A stretch of 64,000 nt of DNA from Brachionus koreanus (Eukaryota; Rotifera; Eurotatoria; Ploima; Brachionidae). Made by a program: the position numbers and the translations under genes. Shown here piece by piece: positions 44,946-56,079 of the stretch (positions are counted from its first letter, which is position 1; the number at the start of each line of letters is the position of its first letter). Under the pieces are notes generated by a model. It was not told the origin of the DNA. It did not search any database and worked only from the letters and a program-made list of their open reading frames with translations. The stretch lies in assembly GCA_016987375.1 (NCBI GenBank), contig PJRA01000216.1, positions 1,763,292 to 1,827,291 on the forward strand. The letters run 5' to 3'.

Positions 44946-46075
44946 AAGGATCAACATGAACATCAATTTCATCATCAGTTTAATTCTCAATGATTTTTCT
45001 TGCAAAATATCCCAAGGTTATTTGTGTATATATTTAGACTTAAGTGGCATATAAATAATTTATAAAGGGATAGGTTTCAATATTTAGTTCAAATATTCAG
45101 AAAATCATTAATATAATTAAAATATTCCAAATTTAAATAGAATCACATAATTTTGAGAGTTTATTTTAAAAAATAAAACATAAATCCAAAAAAGTAAAAC
45201 ATTAGATTTTTTAGAATTTTGTCTAGTTTATTAGAAAAAAATTCTTTTTTGTGATTCCTGGGACTACATACGATTCAAGTGAAAATAGTGTTTTTTTTTT
45301 ACTTTTTTCAATAAATAGAATTGCCACATCTTATTTTTAAAATCAAAATATACACCAAAATGTAGAAAATTTTAAGCTCTATCAGAGGATCTATGATTTT
45401 TAAAAAAAAATAAAATAATTGATTAAATTTCTAGGTCTGAAAGACTATTAAAGGACAACATTTTAAAGAGTTAGTTTTTTCAAGAGCCCAGGATAAAATT
45501 TTTTTTTACTCTTCCACTAAAAATGTAATCGAAGAGATTCAAATTACGAATTTCAAGTCAAAAATTAGAAATTCATATAGCACTTAAGTTTTGAATTTCT
45601 GTAAAATTTTCTATAAGCTCGATTTATTAATGAGCATAAAATCAAAGATTTTTTGTTCATTATAGCAGCACCTTTATAAAAAATAAAAATTATCTATTAT
45701 GCATTAAAAAAATTCAATACTTTTTAAATGCATTTCTTTAAAATCAAAATTTTTTCCTAAAATGAAAAAAAACGCAATTTTATAATAAAATTTAAAGCTA
45801 ACATGACAATAACAGTTATATTAAACAAATAAAATAACTGCAATTTAAAAGAGAGATACTTTATTTAGATAGCCAATGATAAATTTTCATTAAATATTAA
45901 GGATACAAATAAAAAATAGATAAAACTAAAAAATTGTTTATTAATTAAATATAAAAATAAATAATATTTAAAATATAAAAAAAACAACCAAATTGAATTA
46001 AATTTTTTATAAAAAAGCAAATTAAGTCACAGGAATAATTATAAAATTTACACATTTAAAAAATTAAGAATTATA

Positions 46076-47202
46076 GTTTAATCAACAAGTGTTGATATAA
46101 TAGCAAAATTAATCTTTTTCTCTCCATTCGATTTCTTTACTTTTGATTCTTGTTCACTCGAATCGTCATTGTACAAATACTGGTCTTTTTCTTCGGTGTA
46201 CATGCCAGCCGAATAGAACTTGTTCGAATCAATATTTGGAGTTGTATTTTTGCTATTATTCGAAGAGCTTGAGCATGATGAAGACGAAGACGAAATATAT
46301 GGAACAGAACTGGATGATGTTGTGTACATTGATGTACCCGATGGCGGCGGAGTTATTGACGATATGTGCTCATCGTTTTCTTGACTTTGTTCTCTTTTGA
46401 CAAAATTTGGATTCATCATCATCAACATTGAATAAAAATGTTCATTTTGGTTGATTCGCTTCTTTCCGTTTTGACTGTCATAGTCGTTCGATTCATCCAC
46501 GTCAACTATTTCTTCGTCATCCTCTTCCTCATCTTCATCATCACGTTCCTGTTTCAATTCACCTTCATCTTCCTCTTGTAAATCGTTCATATAATCTTCG
46601 TTTGAATTTGACGAACTATTCGATACAGCCGATGAAATTGATGCACTTGTAGTTGATGAACTTTGATTCGACGAAAACTTTGAAAGCAAATTGAGACTTT
46701 GCATTTGAGCCTGTCTTTGTGTTGCAATCAAATTCATCAACATCAACTGACCATAGAGAGGACTTGATCCAACATTTTGAACTCCAGCCGAACCAAATGG
46801 CGGACGCAACAAACTTAAATTTGTTGCTACGGGCATTTGACAACTCAATCGATTGGCAAATCCAAATGCTGGCTGAAACAATGAATTGGTTGTTAGTTGG
46901 TGCGAACCATTTTGTTGTTGTTGATTTGAAAGTCTGAATGATGGACAGACTAAATTATTTGGTTGCTTACAATCGACCAGTTCTTGTTGCTTTGAATAGT
47001 TTATGCTTTCGTTCAGTTGATTCGCATTCTTTGATTTTCTGTTTCTGTGAATTGGTTTACAACACAACTGAGATCGAACTCTTTTGTTTGCAAACCATTT
47101 TTTGACTTGTTTAACCGATATTTCTGCTTCTCTAGCCAAATAATCTGTAGTTTGTTCATCTGGATATGGGTAATCTCGGTTCTCAATAAACCACTTGTTC
47201 AA
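46076..47202 (-). repeat. inverted duplicate tract, copy A (TALE gene)
   Basis: A 1,127-base tract that matches 50395-51521 in reverse orientation. It runs from the first helix of the homeobox to two bases past the stop codon. The encoded proteins and three antisense-frame translations are identical, and sample stretches that I compared base by base also agree. Confidence 0.9.
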
Positions 47203-48028
47203 AAGTGAAACTGCACGATTGCTCAAAAATCTAGTCGATTTTTGTGTATCTTTTGTTTCGTGCTGAACCATTTGTTCGCCTTGGTTAGCTAAAAAATTAG
47301 TTGGTATTTTCAATGGTGTGCTCGTTTGTGGCTCTAGAATCACTTAAAATAAAAAAATAAATATACATTGACTAAATCAAATAATTTTTATTCAATATAA
47401 TAAATCTCAAGTTTGTTTATAAATTTCTTAATTTAAATGTAAACTTAATGTCAGTGGTAAACATGATCACAGAAATCTACCGAATCTAATTTAGGGAATA
47501 TTTCAAAAGGATATACAATAATAATCTAAGCAATTAGACAATTTAAAAATAAGGTAATTCACGTGTAATTTGTAAGTTGACTAAATTCAGTCTCTTTTTA
47601 TCTTTCATTTCCATGCTTCAATTAAATAATTCGAATTCCTATTCCGACGAGTCTAATGCTCTGTGATAAAATTGTCGTGCTGATATTTAACAAATAAAAT
47701 ATAAAAAATTAGTAATTTTTATTTATATTATTTTATCATTCGTATGCCTCAAACTGAGTCTAATTTGTCAATTTGTATAACATGAAATATCGTATGGATA
47801 TTTATCGCTTATCTCAGTCGGCATATCGGTACAGTCCTAATTAGAGAGAGGTCCAGCCTAGAATTTTGCTTCAAGAACACAGATTTTGATAAGATAAAAA
47901 AATATTCGGGACTTATTATATAATTTCATTATTCAAAACATACTTTTGTTTGTCAATTTCTTCGCCTCGTTCACCAAACAGTCATGTATTGGGTACACTG
48001 ATGAACTTAAAACGCTATGAGCATTCAT
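46078..48028 (-). CDS. TALE-type homeobox transcription factor, copy A
   Basis: Two exons join in phase (48028-47944 and 47342-46078; intron 601 bases) to 449 residues. The first exon encodes MNAHSVLSSSVYPIHDCLVN and ends in phase 1, so the next residues are M-I-L-E-P-Q-TSTPLK. The homeodomain (about residues 65-125) has the TALE hallmark: an extended loop 1 with PYP (WFIENRDYPYPDEQTTDYLA) and recognition helix VKQVKKWFANKRVRSQ, with Ala at position 50. The C-terminal part is Gln/Ser/Asn-rich with a long acidic run (EEDEGELKQERDDEDEEEDD). It does not fit MEIS, PBX, TGIF, IRX or MKX cleanly. A lineage-specific TALE class (as in the spiralian TALE expansion) is an inference. It is head-to-head with copy B. 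Confidence 0.87.
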
Positions 48029-50187
48029 TTTAATCTAAAATAAAACATTTATTAAAAAATTAAACTATCTTTTACTTTAATTTATTTATTTCTCGATGGT
48101 ATGCGAAAAATAAATATTTTTCACATTTAGAATAGGCGTTTTTGGCAAACACACTCTTGCATTAGGTTATAGAGAAAAATAGAATTAGAAAAATCTATCA
48201 ATTCGTATCTATATTTATATGTTAAATAATCATTTATTTTATTTAAAGAATGTTGCAAATCGAGAGGAGGAGTGTTGGGGATTTGTGGAATTTTAGATTG
48301 ACAATTTCTTAAGTCCAACTTGCGTAATGTTGTCCAATTACTAATCATATTAAGAATAAGTTTAAGTTGCAACAGAATTAAGACCAATTATTGATAGAAA
48401 AATTAATAGGATTAGTTAATCAAATTTTGTAACTGAATATTTCTCGACACTTTTTAGACCAATTTAGAAAATTTTTGTTCCCAAATAATTTTTTTCTAAT
48501 TAACGGAGACCTTTAGCTAGAATGTCTGAAGCAAAAATCTACCTAAATTTGAATCATCACAAAAAACGTGAGCTTTTTTATAAAAATCAAAAAAATCAAT
48601 TTATAAATAAAAACAAATTATCAAAATATGACAATTACAAGCCAACAAGATATAATCATCCTTAACTTGCGAATCAACAGGTGATACGGCGTTTACTTAT
48701 GCAATACTCTACTTCCAACAGAGAGCTCGTTTTTGGACCTAAAATATATATATTTTTTTAAATAAATATAATTTTTTTTTTTTAATTTGAGCTTGATCAA
48801 AATTTTAATAAATCACATCTTCTAAAAATTAATTAGTTTATTTATCTGCATATAAAACTCAATCTTGTAGAGTCACACTGTTATTGATTTAATTAGTTAA
48901 TAAAAATCTATGACTAACTATTTCTATTTTTTTTTACTAAAAACGAATTTACGGGTGCTTTCTAATTATCTAAATTTTTTATAAATAAAAAAAAATTTTG
49001 AATTTTTTTGTCTATTTATTAAGTTAAATATTATTAAAAATAGAATTTTCTGTACAGTTAAAAAACGTAATATATTATTTCATTCATTTGTTTTCTGTAC
49101 CGAGCTAATGCTTATTCAGATTTTAAAAAAAAATAAAAATTAATAATTATATTGTCTTTTTTATAGTAAAAAAAGTATTTCGCCAAAGTGTAAACTTATT
49201 TTGTAATCAATTTTATTCAAATTAAGAAAGATATATTTTCGCAATGTTTATTAATTAAATTTAAACTAATTGAAACAAAAAAGTTAATTGATTAATTGAT
49301 AAAATAAAAAATTTATTGATATATTGAAAACATCGAATTGAGATTAATCGATTTGAAATCTGTGTTCAATTTAGTCGCTTGAGCCGTTGATGTCTTTTAA
49401 AAAAAAGATATAAATTTGTCCGTGATTGACTTTTACTTCCGCACAAGATATTTCGTGTAAAATAATATTCAGGGAAGAGAAAACGAGCATCCATAGGTCT
49501 ATATCCTCATGATATTAAAAATTATTTTAGATAAATACATAGCATTAATTATTGAGAAATTAAATCTATATAATTTCTAATTAATGTCAACTCTATTACA
49601 AAATTATTAAATCTTATTATTTGCTTCTCTCTAAACCTTAATCCGATTCCATTAAAAAAATATAATTTAGCATTTTGTTATATTAAGTAACAGTTTGTGA
49701 TTTGTTCGTGACTAAAAAATCTGAGAAAATCTAATAATGAACTAATAGGAGATAAGACCGAGTCAATTTTACCACTTAGGAGATGTACATTGGTAGTATA
49801 AAGAGTTGATAAACAAACAAAAATTCTCAACAAGATGTTTGCTCAAGTCGCTTTGAAAAATTCTAGAGACAAATGATAAAAATTTACGCCCGTACATTTA
49901 GTAATGTTATTTAGCGGACAAGTGCGAGCCGGATGCGAAGTTGACTTTAAGTTAATTAAGGCGTTTTGTGAATTATTTTTTCTTTTGACGAGTGGTCTCG
50001 ATACAAAAAAATTTTCAGGAAGGATGACTAAAGCGCTAAATTTTCAATTGATAAATTAATCAATATCAGAAAACATGCCTGATAAAAATATTTTTTCATA
50101 CCTTTAAATTAACTAATTTAAACTTTTTTCATATAAATTAGATTCAAAATTTAGAGTTATCCTCACAAAGTTTAATATCAAAAAATC
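48029..50187. other. 2.2 kb divergent intergenic region of the TALE gene pair
   Basis: Lies between the start codons of two divergently transcribed homeobox genes and is the natural place for shared regulatory elements. It is AT-rich but has some less AT-rich patches (47990-48060, 48240-48330, 49890-50000). An open frame at 48127-48387 on the minus strand has no family similarity. Confidence 0.5.
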
Positions 50188-51519
50188 ATGAATCAAGGAT
50201 ATAGTAAGTCAAAAAATTCTAAAGAAACAAAAGATAATAATTTTGATAAAAAAGTGAACCAAGATTTACCCAACACAAGTACACCACTTAAACTAGTACA
50301 CGAGTTGTTTGAAAAAGATTATCCAAATGAAAGCAATCTTCAAGATTCAAGTTCGAAAAGTACACGATTTTTGGGATCCAAGGCCGTTTCACTATTGAAC
50401 AAGTGGTTTATTGAGAACCGAGATTACCCATATCCAGATGAACAAACTACAGATTATTTGGCTAGAGAAGCAGAAATATCGGTTAAACAAGTCAAAAAAT
50501 GGTTTGCAAACAAAAGAGTTCGATCTCAGTTGTGTTGTAAACCAATTCACAGAAACAGAAAATCAAAGAATGCGAATCAACTGAACGAAAGCATAAACTA
50601 TTCAAAGCAACAAGAACTGGTCGATTGTAAGCAACCAAATAATTTAGTCTGTCCATCATTCAGACTTTCAAATCAACAACAACAAAATGGTTCGCACCAA
50701 CTAACAACCAATTCATTGTTTCAGCCAGCATTTGGATTTGCCAATCGATTGAGTTGTCAAATGCCCGTAGCAACAAATTTAAGTTTGTTGCGTCCGCCAT
50801 TTGGTTCGGCTGGAGTTCAAAATGTTGGATCAAGTCCTCTCTATGGTCAGTTGATGTTGATGAATTTGATTGCAACACAAAGACAGGCTCAAATGCAAAG
50901 TCTCAATTTGCTTTCAAAGTTTTCGTCGAATCAAAGTTCATCAACTACAAGTGCATCAATTTCATCGGCTGTATCGAATAGTTCGTCAAATTCAAACGAA
51001 GATTATATGAACGATTTACAAGAGGAAGATGAAGGTGAATTGAAACAGGAACGTGATGATGAAGATGAGGAAGAGGATGACGAAGAAATAGTTGACGTGG
51101 ATGAATCGAACGACTATGACAGTCAAAACGGAAAGAAGCGAATCAACCAAAATGAACATTTTTATTCAATGTTGATGATGATGAATCCAAATTTTGTCAA
51201 AAGAGAACAAAGTCAAGAAAACGATGAGCACATATCGTCAATAACTCCGCCGCCATCGGGTACATCAATGTACACAACATCATCCAGTTCTGTTCCATAT
51301 ATTTCGTCTTCGTCTTCATCATGCTCAAGCTCTTCGAATAATAGCAAAAATACAACTCCAAATATTGATTCGAACAAGTTCTATTCGGCTGGCATGTACA
51401 CCGAAGAAAAAGACCAGTATTTGTACAATGACGATTCGAGTGAACAAGAATCAAAAGTAAAGAAATCGAATGGAGAGAAAAAGATTAATTTTGCTATTAT
51501 ATCAACACTTGTTGATTAA
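50188..51519 (+). CDS. TALE-type homeobox transcription factor, copy B
   Basis: A single uninterrupted frame of 443 codons. The N-terminal 68 residues (MNQGYSKSKNSKETKDNNFD and on) differ from copy A except for the TSTPLK and STRFL motifs. From LLNKWFIENRDYPYPDEQ to the stop it is identical to copy A, including the homeodomain with its PYP loop and helix KKWFANKRVRSQ, the Gln/Asn-rich region and the acidic run. Copy A has an intron upstream of TSTPLK; here the coding sequence starts in the same exon. It is probably a nuclear DNA-binding protein with the same binding specificity as copy A, so regulation or the N-terminus must distinguish them. Confidence 0.88.
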   Translation: MNQGYSKSKNSKETKDNNFDKKVNQDLPNTSTPLKLVHELFEKDYPNESNLQDSSSKSTRFLGSKAVSLLNKWFIENRDYPYPDEQTTDYLAREAEISVKQVKKWFANKRVRSQLCCKPIHRNRKSKNANQLNESINYSKQQELVDCKQPNNLVCPSFRLSNQQQQNGSHQLTTNSLFQPAFGFANRLSCQMPVATNLSLLRPPFGSAGVQNVGSSPLYGQLMLMNLIATQRQAQMQSLNLLSKFSSNQSSSTTSASISSAVSNSSSNSNEDYMNDLQEEDEGELKQERDDEDEEEDDEEIVDVDESNDYDSQNGKKRINQNEHFYSMLMMMNPNFVKREQSQENDEHISSITPPPSGTSMYTTSSSSVPYISSSSSSCSSSSNNSKNTTPNIDSNKFYSAGMYTEEKDQYLYNDDSSEQESKVKKSNGEKKINFAIISTLVD

Positions 51520-51521
51520 AC
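50395..51521 (+). repeat. inverted duplicate tract, copy B (TALE gene)
   Basis: Partner of 46076-47202. Immediately outside, sequences differ: before it CCAAGGCCGTTTCACTA versus AATCGTGCAGTTTCACTT in copy A; after it GATTTGAATC versus TATAATTCTT. Confidence 0.9.
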
Positions 51522-52355
51522 GATTTGAATCATAATTCTCTTGCCATCTTCAAAATTGTATTATAATATTAGAATTCACCAAAAGGATATAATTTTTTTT
51601 TTGTTAATCATTTATTTATTTTTTAAATATTTTTTAAACTGAGATAAAGTACTCTCTTTATCTTATCTAATAATTTAAAAATAAAAAACTAAAAAATTTT
51701 ACATTTATCTTTCGAATATTCCATCTAATGCAATTCAACTAATTTTTTTGACTATTATTACAATTTACATGATAAATCTACTTCTTCTACAAACATATTC
51801 CAACCGGAAAAGCAAGAGAATCTTTTCAATTCTGATTTCTTTTATTATTTACTTATTTATTATTAAAAAAAATGTAATTAAGTCACTTTTCAGAAAAGCG
51901 AAATTTCTTGATTTTAATTTGTAAATTAAATATTTTTATCATTTTCAGAATAAAACGAAAAAAATTCTAGCAAATGGTAAAAATTAAAATTTTCTAATCG
52001 TTAGATTTTCAAATGCATTTTTTCTCAAAGGTAAGGATATAATCAAATAATCTTTTTCTTAATTTTGAGATAAATTTTCTATTTTTTTTAATTTTAATTA
52101 AACCGTCTATCTTTTACAATAATCTTTAATAATCTTATTAAATATAATGCTAATTACTAAAAAAATAAAAGTTAATTTTTCTTAAGTTTCAATATAATTT
52201 TGGCTATCAATAGGTGTTTAATTTTTTTTCATTAAATTTCTAGTGAATCATCCGTTGAAATTTTGAAACTTAATTTTTTGCAATTAAATTAAAAGAACTT
52301 TGATAAAAACCATTTTATTTTATTATTTTAAAAAAGCATATTTATTTAAATTAGA
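51522..52355. other. intergenic, no supported feature
   Basis: AT-rich sequence between the TALE copy B stop and the small RING gene. Confidence 0.5.
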
Positions 52356-52565
52356 TTATAAAAGTTCATAGCTTGAAATTGGAAATTTGCATTCGGGACA
52401 AATAAGAACATATATTTGATTTATGTTTAGATATTTGATCAAACAGTTAAGATGAAACTCATGGCCACATTTAGGTTGTTCGAATTCAAATCCGAGTCTT
52501 TGAAAGCAAATGCAGCATTTTGATTCATTGAGAAATGACTTTTTAAAAGTTAAATGATTGTTCAT
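52356..52565 (-). CDS. small RING-type zinc-finger protein (69 aa)
   Basis: A 69-residue frame that is almost entirely a RING-like finger: CCICFQRLGFEFEQPKCGHE, FHLNCLIKYL and ICPECK. The spacing C-x2-C...C-x-H-x2-H-x2-C...C-x2-C has all eight ligand positions. It is shorter than typical RING ligases and may be the last exon of a longer gene whose upstream exons I could not identify, or a short adaptor-like RING protein. Confidence 0.55.
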   Translation of the reverse strand: MNNHLTFKKSFLNESKCCICFQRLGFEFEQPKCGHEFHLNCLIKYLNINQIYVLICPECKFPISSYELL

Positions 52566-53589
52566 TGATTATTTTATAAAAATTATAGTCTAATAAAATT
52601 AATTTTAAAATTAATCCTGACATTTAAATTTATAAACCTTAAAGATAATTGTCTATGAGAACAAAAAAATTGAACCATATGATTTTGATTAGTAAACGTT
52701 TGTTTTGAAAACGGAAATCCTTTTAACCAATTTATTAGGATTGATCCAGTCATATTTTATAATTAATTAGGAGAACAAAATTTTTATCAAATACTTTTTC
52801 TAATTTTAAAATTCTTATGAACATTTATCCTTTGAATTTAGATCATCCTAATAATTTTAGAATTGTTCAGTTATGAAGAGCTTTATAATTTTCCAAAGTA
52901 TTCTTTATCAAAACTATCAAATCCATATAATCAAATTTTTAAATCTATGCAGATAACCATTACAACGAATAAATCACTTTCATATGACATATTAAAATGG
53001 CTACAACATGTTTAAACCTAAGATTGAGAAGAGTTGATGAATCTAAAGGGGAATATTGTCACAAATGATTTTAATTAAAGTAAAAAAAAATATTTAAGTT
53101 TTTTTTCCTATTAAAATAAGGCAACTAGTACAAAATAAAGCAATAACACTGAGGTTTTAAACGAAATATTTTAATTAGGAGCTAACCCTTGTTCTTTCGG
53201 AAATTATCAACTTAAGAAAAACTATCACTAAAACTATCACTATCACTAATCACTAAACGGGCTAAAAATTCACAGTCAAAATTACAATTTTATTTAATTA
53301 AGATATTTTTTTAAAAGCTCAAATTCAATTATATTTATGTACAAAATTTGACGGAAAAAACAATCTATGGCTCATTTTTATAAAAATTTAATTATAAAAA
53401 ATTTTCTAAAAAATGATATTTTCAACTACGACACATTTATGTTGTTATATGAGGACAACCTAGGTCGTAGGCAAGGGTCTAATAAATGACCAGAGTAGGT
53501 ATATTTTGAAAAGAAGTTTTAAAAGAAATATGAATTTTAGAAAGTAGAGATACTATTATAACATTATCGGTTTATCAAATTTTTCTAAG
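52566..53589. other. intergenic, no supported gene
   Basis: AT-rich. A short (ACTATC/ACTAATC)-type simple repeat lies near 53220-53260. No coding potential is seen. Confidence 0.45.
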
Positions 53590-54060
53590 TGAATTTTAGG
53601 ACAATATGATAATAGGAATCAATGGTTGGACCCATCTCAACCAGCTCAGCGAGTCGTGAAAAGAGGACTCAGGTAATGCTATGTATTTAGTCTAATTTTC
53701 AAATAGCAATACACTTTGAGCTGGTTTCAGACGGTCGTGCTATAAATGCAGAATTTTGTTCCGAACAATTAGAACGAATGTATTCTTTACTTCAAGAAAA
53801 ATATCTTTCTTTGATCAACCAAAAGCTAGGTTTGTTTCTTCAAATAACACTAGACCTCATACACCTAGAAGAACAATTGCAAAAATAAAAGAACTGGAAT
53901 GGATCGAACTCTTTTTTTATCCAGAATATAGCATAGATCTTTCTCGTTCATATAATCATGTTTTTCAATCAATGGCTTTTTTGATTTTTTTGAGGACGAC
54001 ATTTTACTTAAACTAAAACCAATTTGAAGAAGTGTTCATGAGTTTTGTAGCTCCAAAAGC
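53590..54060 (+). pseudogene. decayed mariner transposase, copy 2
   Basis: Encodes GQYDNRNQWLDPSQPAQRVV, then after a disruption GRAINAEFCSEQLERMYSLL, then in another frame FVSSNNTRPHTPRRTIAKIK and WIELFFYPEYSIDLSRSYNH. These correspond to the mariner catalytic core. The usual QDNARPH is SSNNTRPH (catalytic Asp replaced by Asn), and SPDLAPSD is SIDLSRSY. It is the same subfamily as the relic at 18100-18925 (both have DPSQPA). It is inactive. Confidence 0.8.
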
Positions 54061-54284
54061 TTTGATAGCTACAAGTTAGGAATTGAATTACATAAGTTTC
54101 TAAACTCAAATCAAACAAATGAAATTTTAAAATAATTTATTTTAACCAATTTAGAATAAAAAATTAAATAAAATTTTATTTAAAATGAAAAAAAATTGAA
54201 TAAAACTAAAAAATAATATCGAAAATATATTAGTTAATAAAATATTAACTATTTAATTTTTTTTTTCAATTTATTAAATTATTT

Positions 54285-55958
54285 TTAAGTTTTTAATTTA
54301 TAAGTAGAATCCCATACAAACAATAAACTTAAAAGCGATGAAATTAATCCCAATAAACCCTGAGCTCCTGGTGACAATTCAATATATCCTAAACTGTTTA
54401 ATGGCAAAAATATATCAGCAGCATTTTTAACCGTGTCAAGTAACAAAGGTTGGTTTTTCTTATTCGATAAAATAATCCTTAAGATATTTAATGCTTTGAA
54501 TTTATTTGTCGATCCTGATGACTTATTTGTAGAAATATATGCTCCTGATTGTTCGTCAAGCCTATATTTGTTAAGAGGCTCACTTTTTCTCTTTATTCGT
54601 TCATTTACTAAGCTAATTAATTCAACTAAATCATGAAAATCTCTAGCTAGATAAAGAATTGATGAAAAAAGCCAAAACTTATTACACCATTTAGAATAAA
54701 CTTCCTTATTTTTAATTTTGATAACATTGATCGAATTTAACCATAACAAGTTGTCAAGTATTAGATAACATGATTGATTTAAATTACAAAATGTAAGCAC
54801 GTATCTATAGAAATGGTCTTGCAAATGAATTGAGTTTAATGCATTCATAATCATCTCATGTGTTTTACCAAATCTTAATGCTTAATAAAGTATTTTATAA
54901 ATTTAAAAATAAAATTTATATAAACAAACCTTTTCTTGTACTGCTCATTACAGCTTCAATTATTTTCAGCTTTTCAATAAATTCTTTGTTGCTCTTACTT
55001 CTCCATAAAATATACCAAAAAAGCTTGCACGCATATTGGACCGTTCTGAAAAAAAATTAAACATATTTAGTTTCGATTTAAATAAGAATTTTTAGAAGAT
55101 TTTAAGCAGAAAAATAATAAAATAGAATGTTTATTGTTTATTGTTCTCGAAAAGCTTCTACAATATAGAAAAAAGAGAGTAGTAATTGGTCAGTATGAAT
55201 CTGGTTGTGTTGGTGTGCTAAGTGGGGTTACACAAGGTTCAGTTTTTGGTCCGTAACTATTCTTGATCTTCATAAATGATTTGCCGGAACTAGTTGTGAG
55301 CGGATAACAACAAATTGATCAGTTTCATTAGAAATACTAGTGATCAAATGCTAATTCAAGAGGACATGACAAGATGGTTGAGTAGTTGAAGCGTTGGAGG
55401 ATGGAATTCAATGAGTCCAAGCTTAAAGTAATGTATATTAGCCACTCAATGATTCCTAGGCAATAAATCTCAATGGTAAAACTTGTACCACAAATGAGAA
55501 GTTTGAATTATGAGTCAAGGTTAGCTAATTTCGAAATAGAACTCTAAAAGAAAGGAGGAAACATGGAGGAGATCTGATTCAAAATTTATAAAATTCACAA
55601 AAAATACAATCAAGTCAATCTATATTACGATGCGGAGCTTATGAATTCAATGAATAATGAAGGACCAAGTGGAAGACTTGAGGGAGAAAAGCATCGCATT
55701 TGCTCGTAGCTAACAAAATGAGAAGCAAGGCAAAGCTTTCTGTGAAATGTGCTACGTTTAGTTTAAACTAAATTTGACCGGAGAATATTAACTATTATTA
55801 CTAAAACTAAATAAACCACAATTCTATTTTTAAAAAAACTGAGAAAATATATCTATATTGTAAGTGTAATTCTAATTTGATCAGAATTCCTACCTGAAAA
55901 TTTTGTCCTTACCATTTGATTTACTATTCAGTGCAATTAATTTTGTACTAAAATCCAT
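54285..55958 (-). CDS. PEX11: peroxisomal membrane protein PEX11
   Basis: Three exons join in phase (55958-55894, 55045-54930, 54880-54285) to 258 residues. PEX11 elongates peroxisomal membranes before fission. The N-terminus MDFSTKLIALNSKSNGKDKI with RTVQYACKLFWYIL is family-typical, as are ALRFGKTHEMIMNAL, CYLILDNLLWL and LYLARDFHDLVEL. The C-terminal block ADIFLPLNSLGYIELSPGAQ with a hydrophobic GLLGLISSLLSLLFVWDS segment and a basic end (YKLKT) follows. The first intron (55046-55893) is 848 bases and carries a LINE relic in antisense. Confidence 0.92.
55090..55800 (+). pseudogene. decayed CR1-like LINE, copy 3, in PEX11 intron 1
   Basis: Broken frames encode reverse transcriptase pieces RVVIGQYESG, LSGVTQGSVFGP followed by a stop, LFLIFINDLPELVVSG, and further on GGDLIQ-type sequence seen near the C-terminus of CR1 proteins. 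It lies antisense to PEX11. Several stops and frameshifts. Confidence 0.75.
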
Positions 55959-56079
55959 CTGGAAAAAAAAATAATGATAAATAAATATTCTAGAATTTTT
56001 TTGGAATCTCATATCCAAAAAATCTAAAATTAGTAAACTAAAGATAAAAATTATATTATTCAAAATTTTATTTCATCTT

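Larger units (their letters stand above)
44261..46075. other. intergenic with a double hairpin
   Basis: About 1.8 kb of AT-rich sequence between ABHD11 and the TALE gene 3' end. The only structured part is the pair of perfect inverted repeats at 44850-44945. No gene is recognised. Confidence 0.5.

Noticed and set aside
46143..46937. Open frames opposite to or overlapping the TALE copy A gene
   Set aside because: Shadows of the homeobox gene in other frames. They recur at 50660-51454 only because the tract is duplicated.
48127..48387. 86-codon minus-strand frame upstream of TALE copy A
   Set aside because: No family motif and no clear splice link to the homeobox gene; likely chance.
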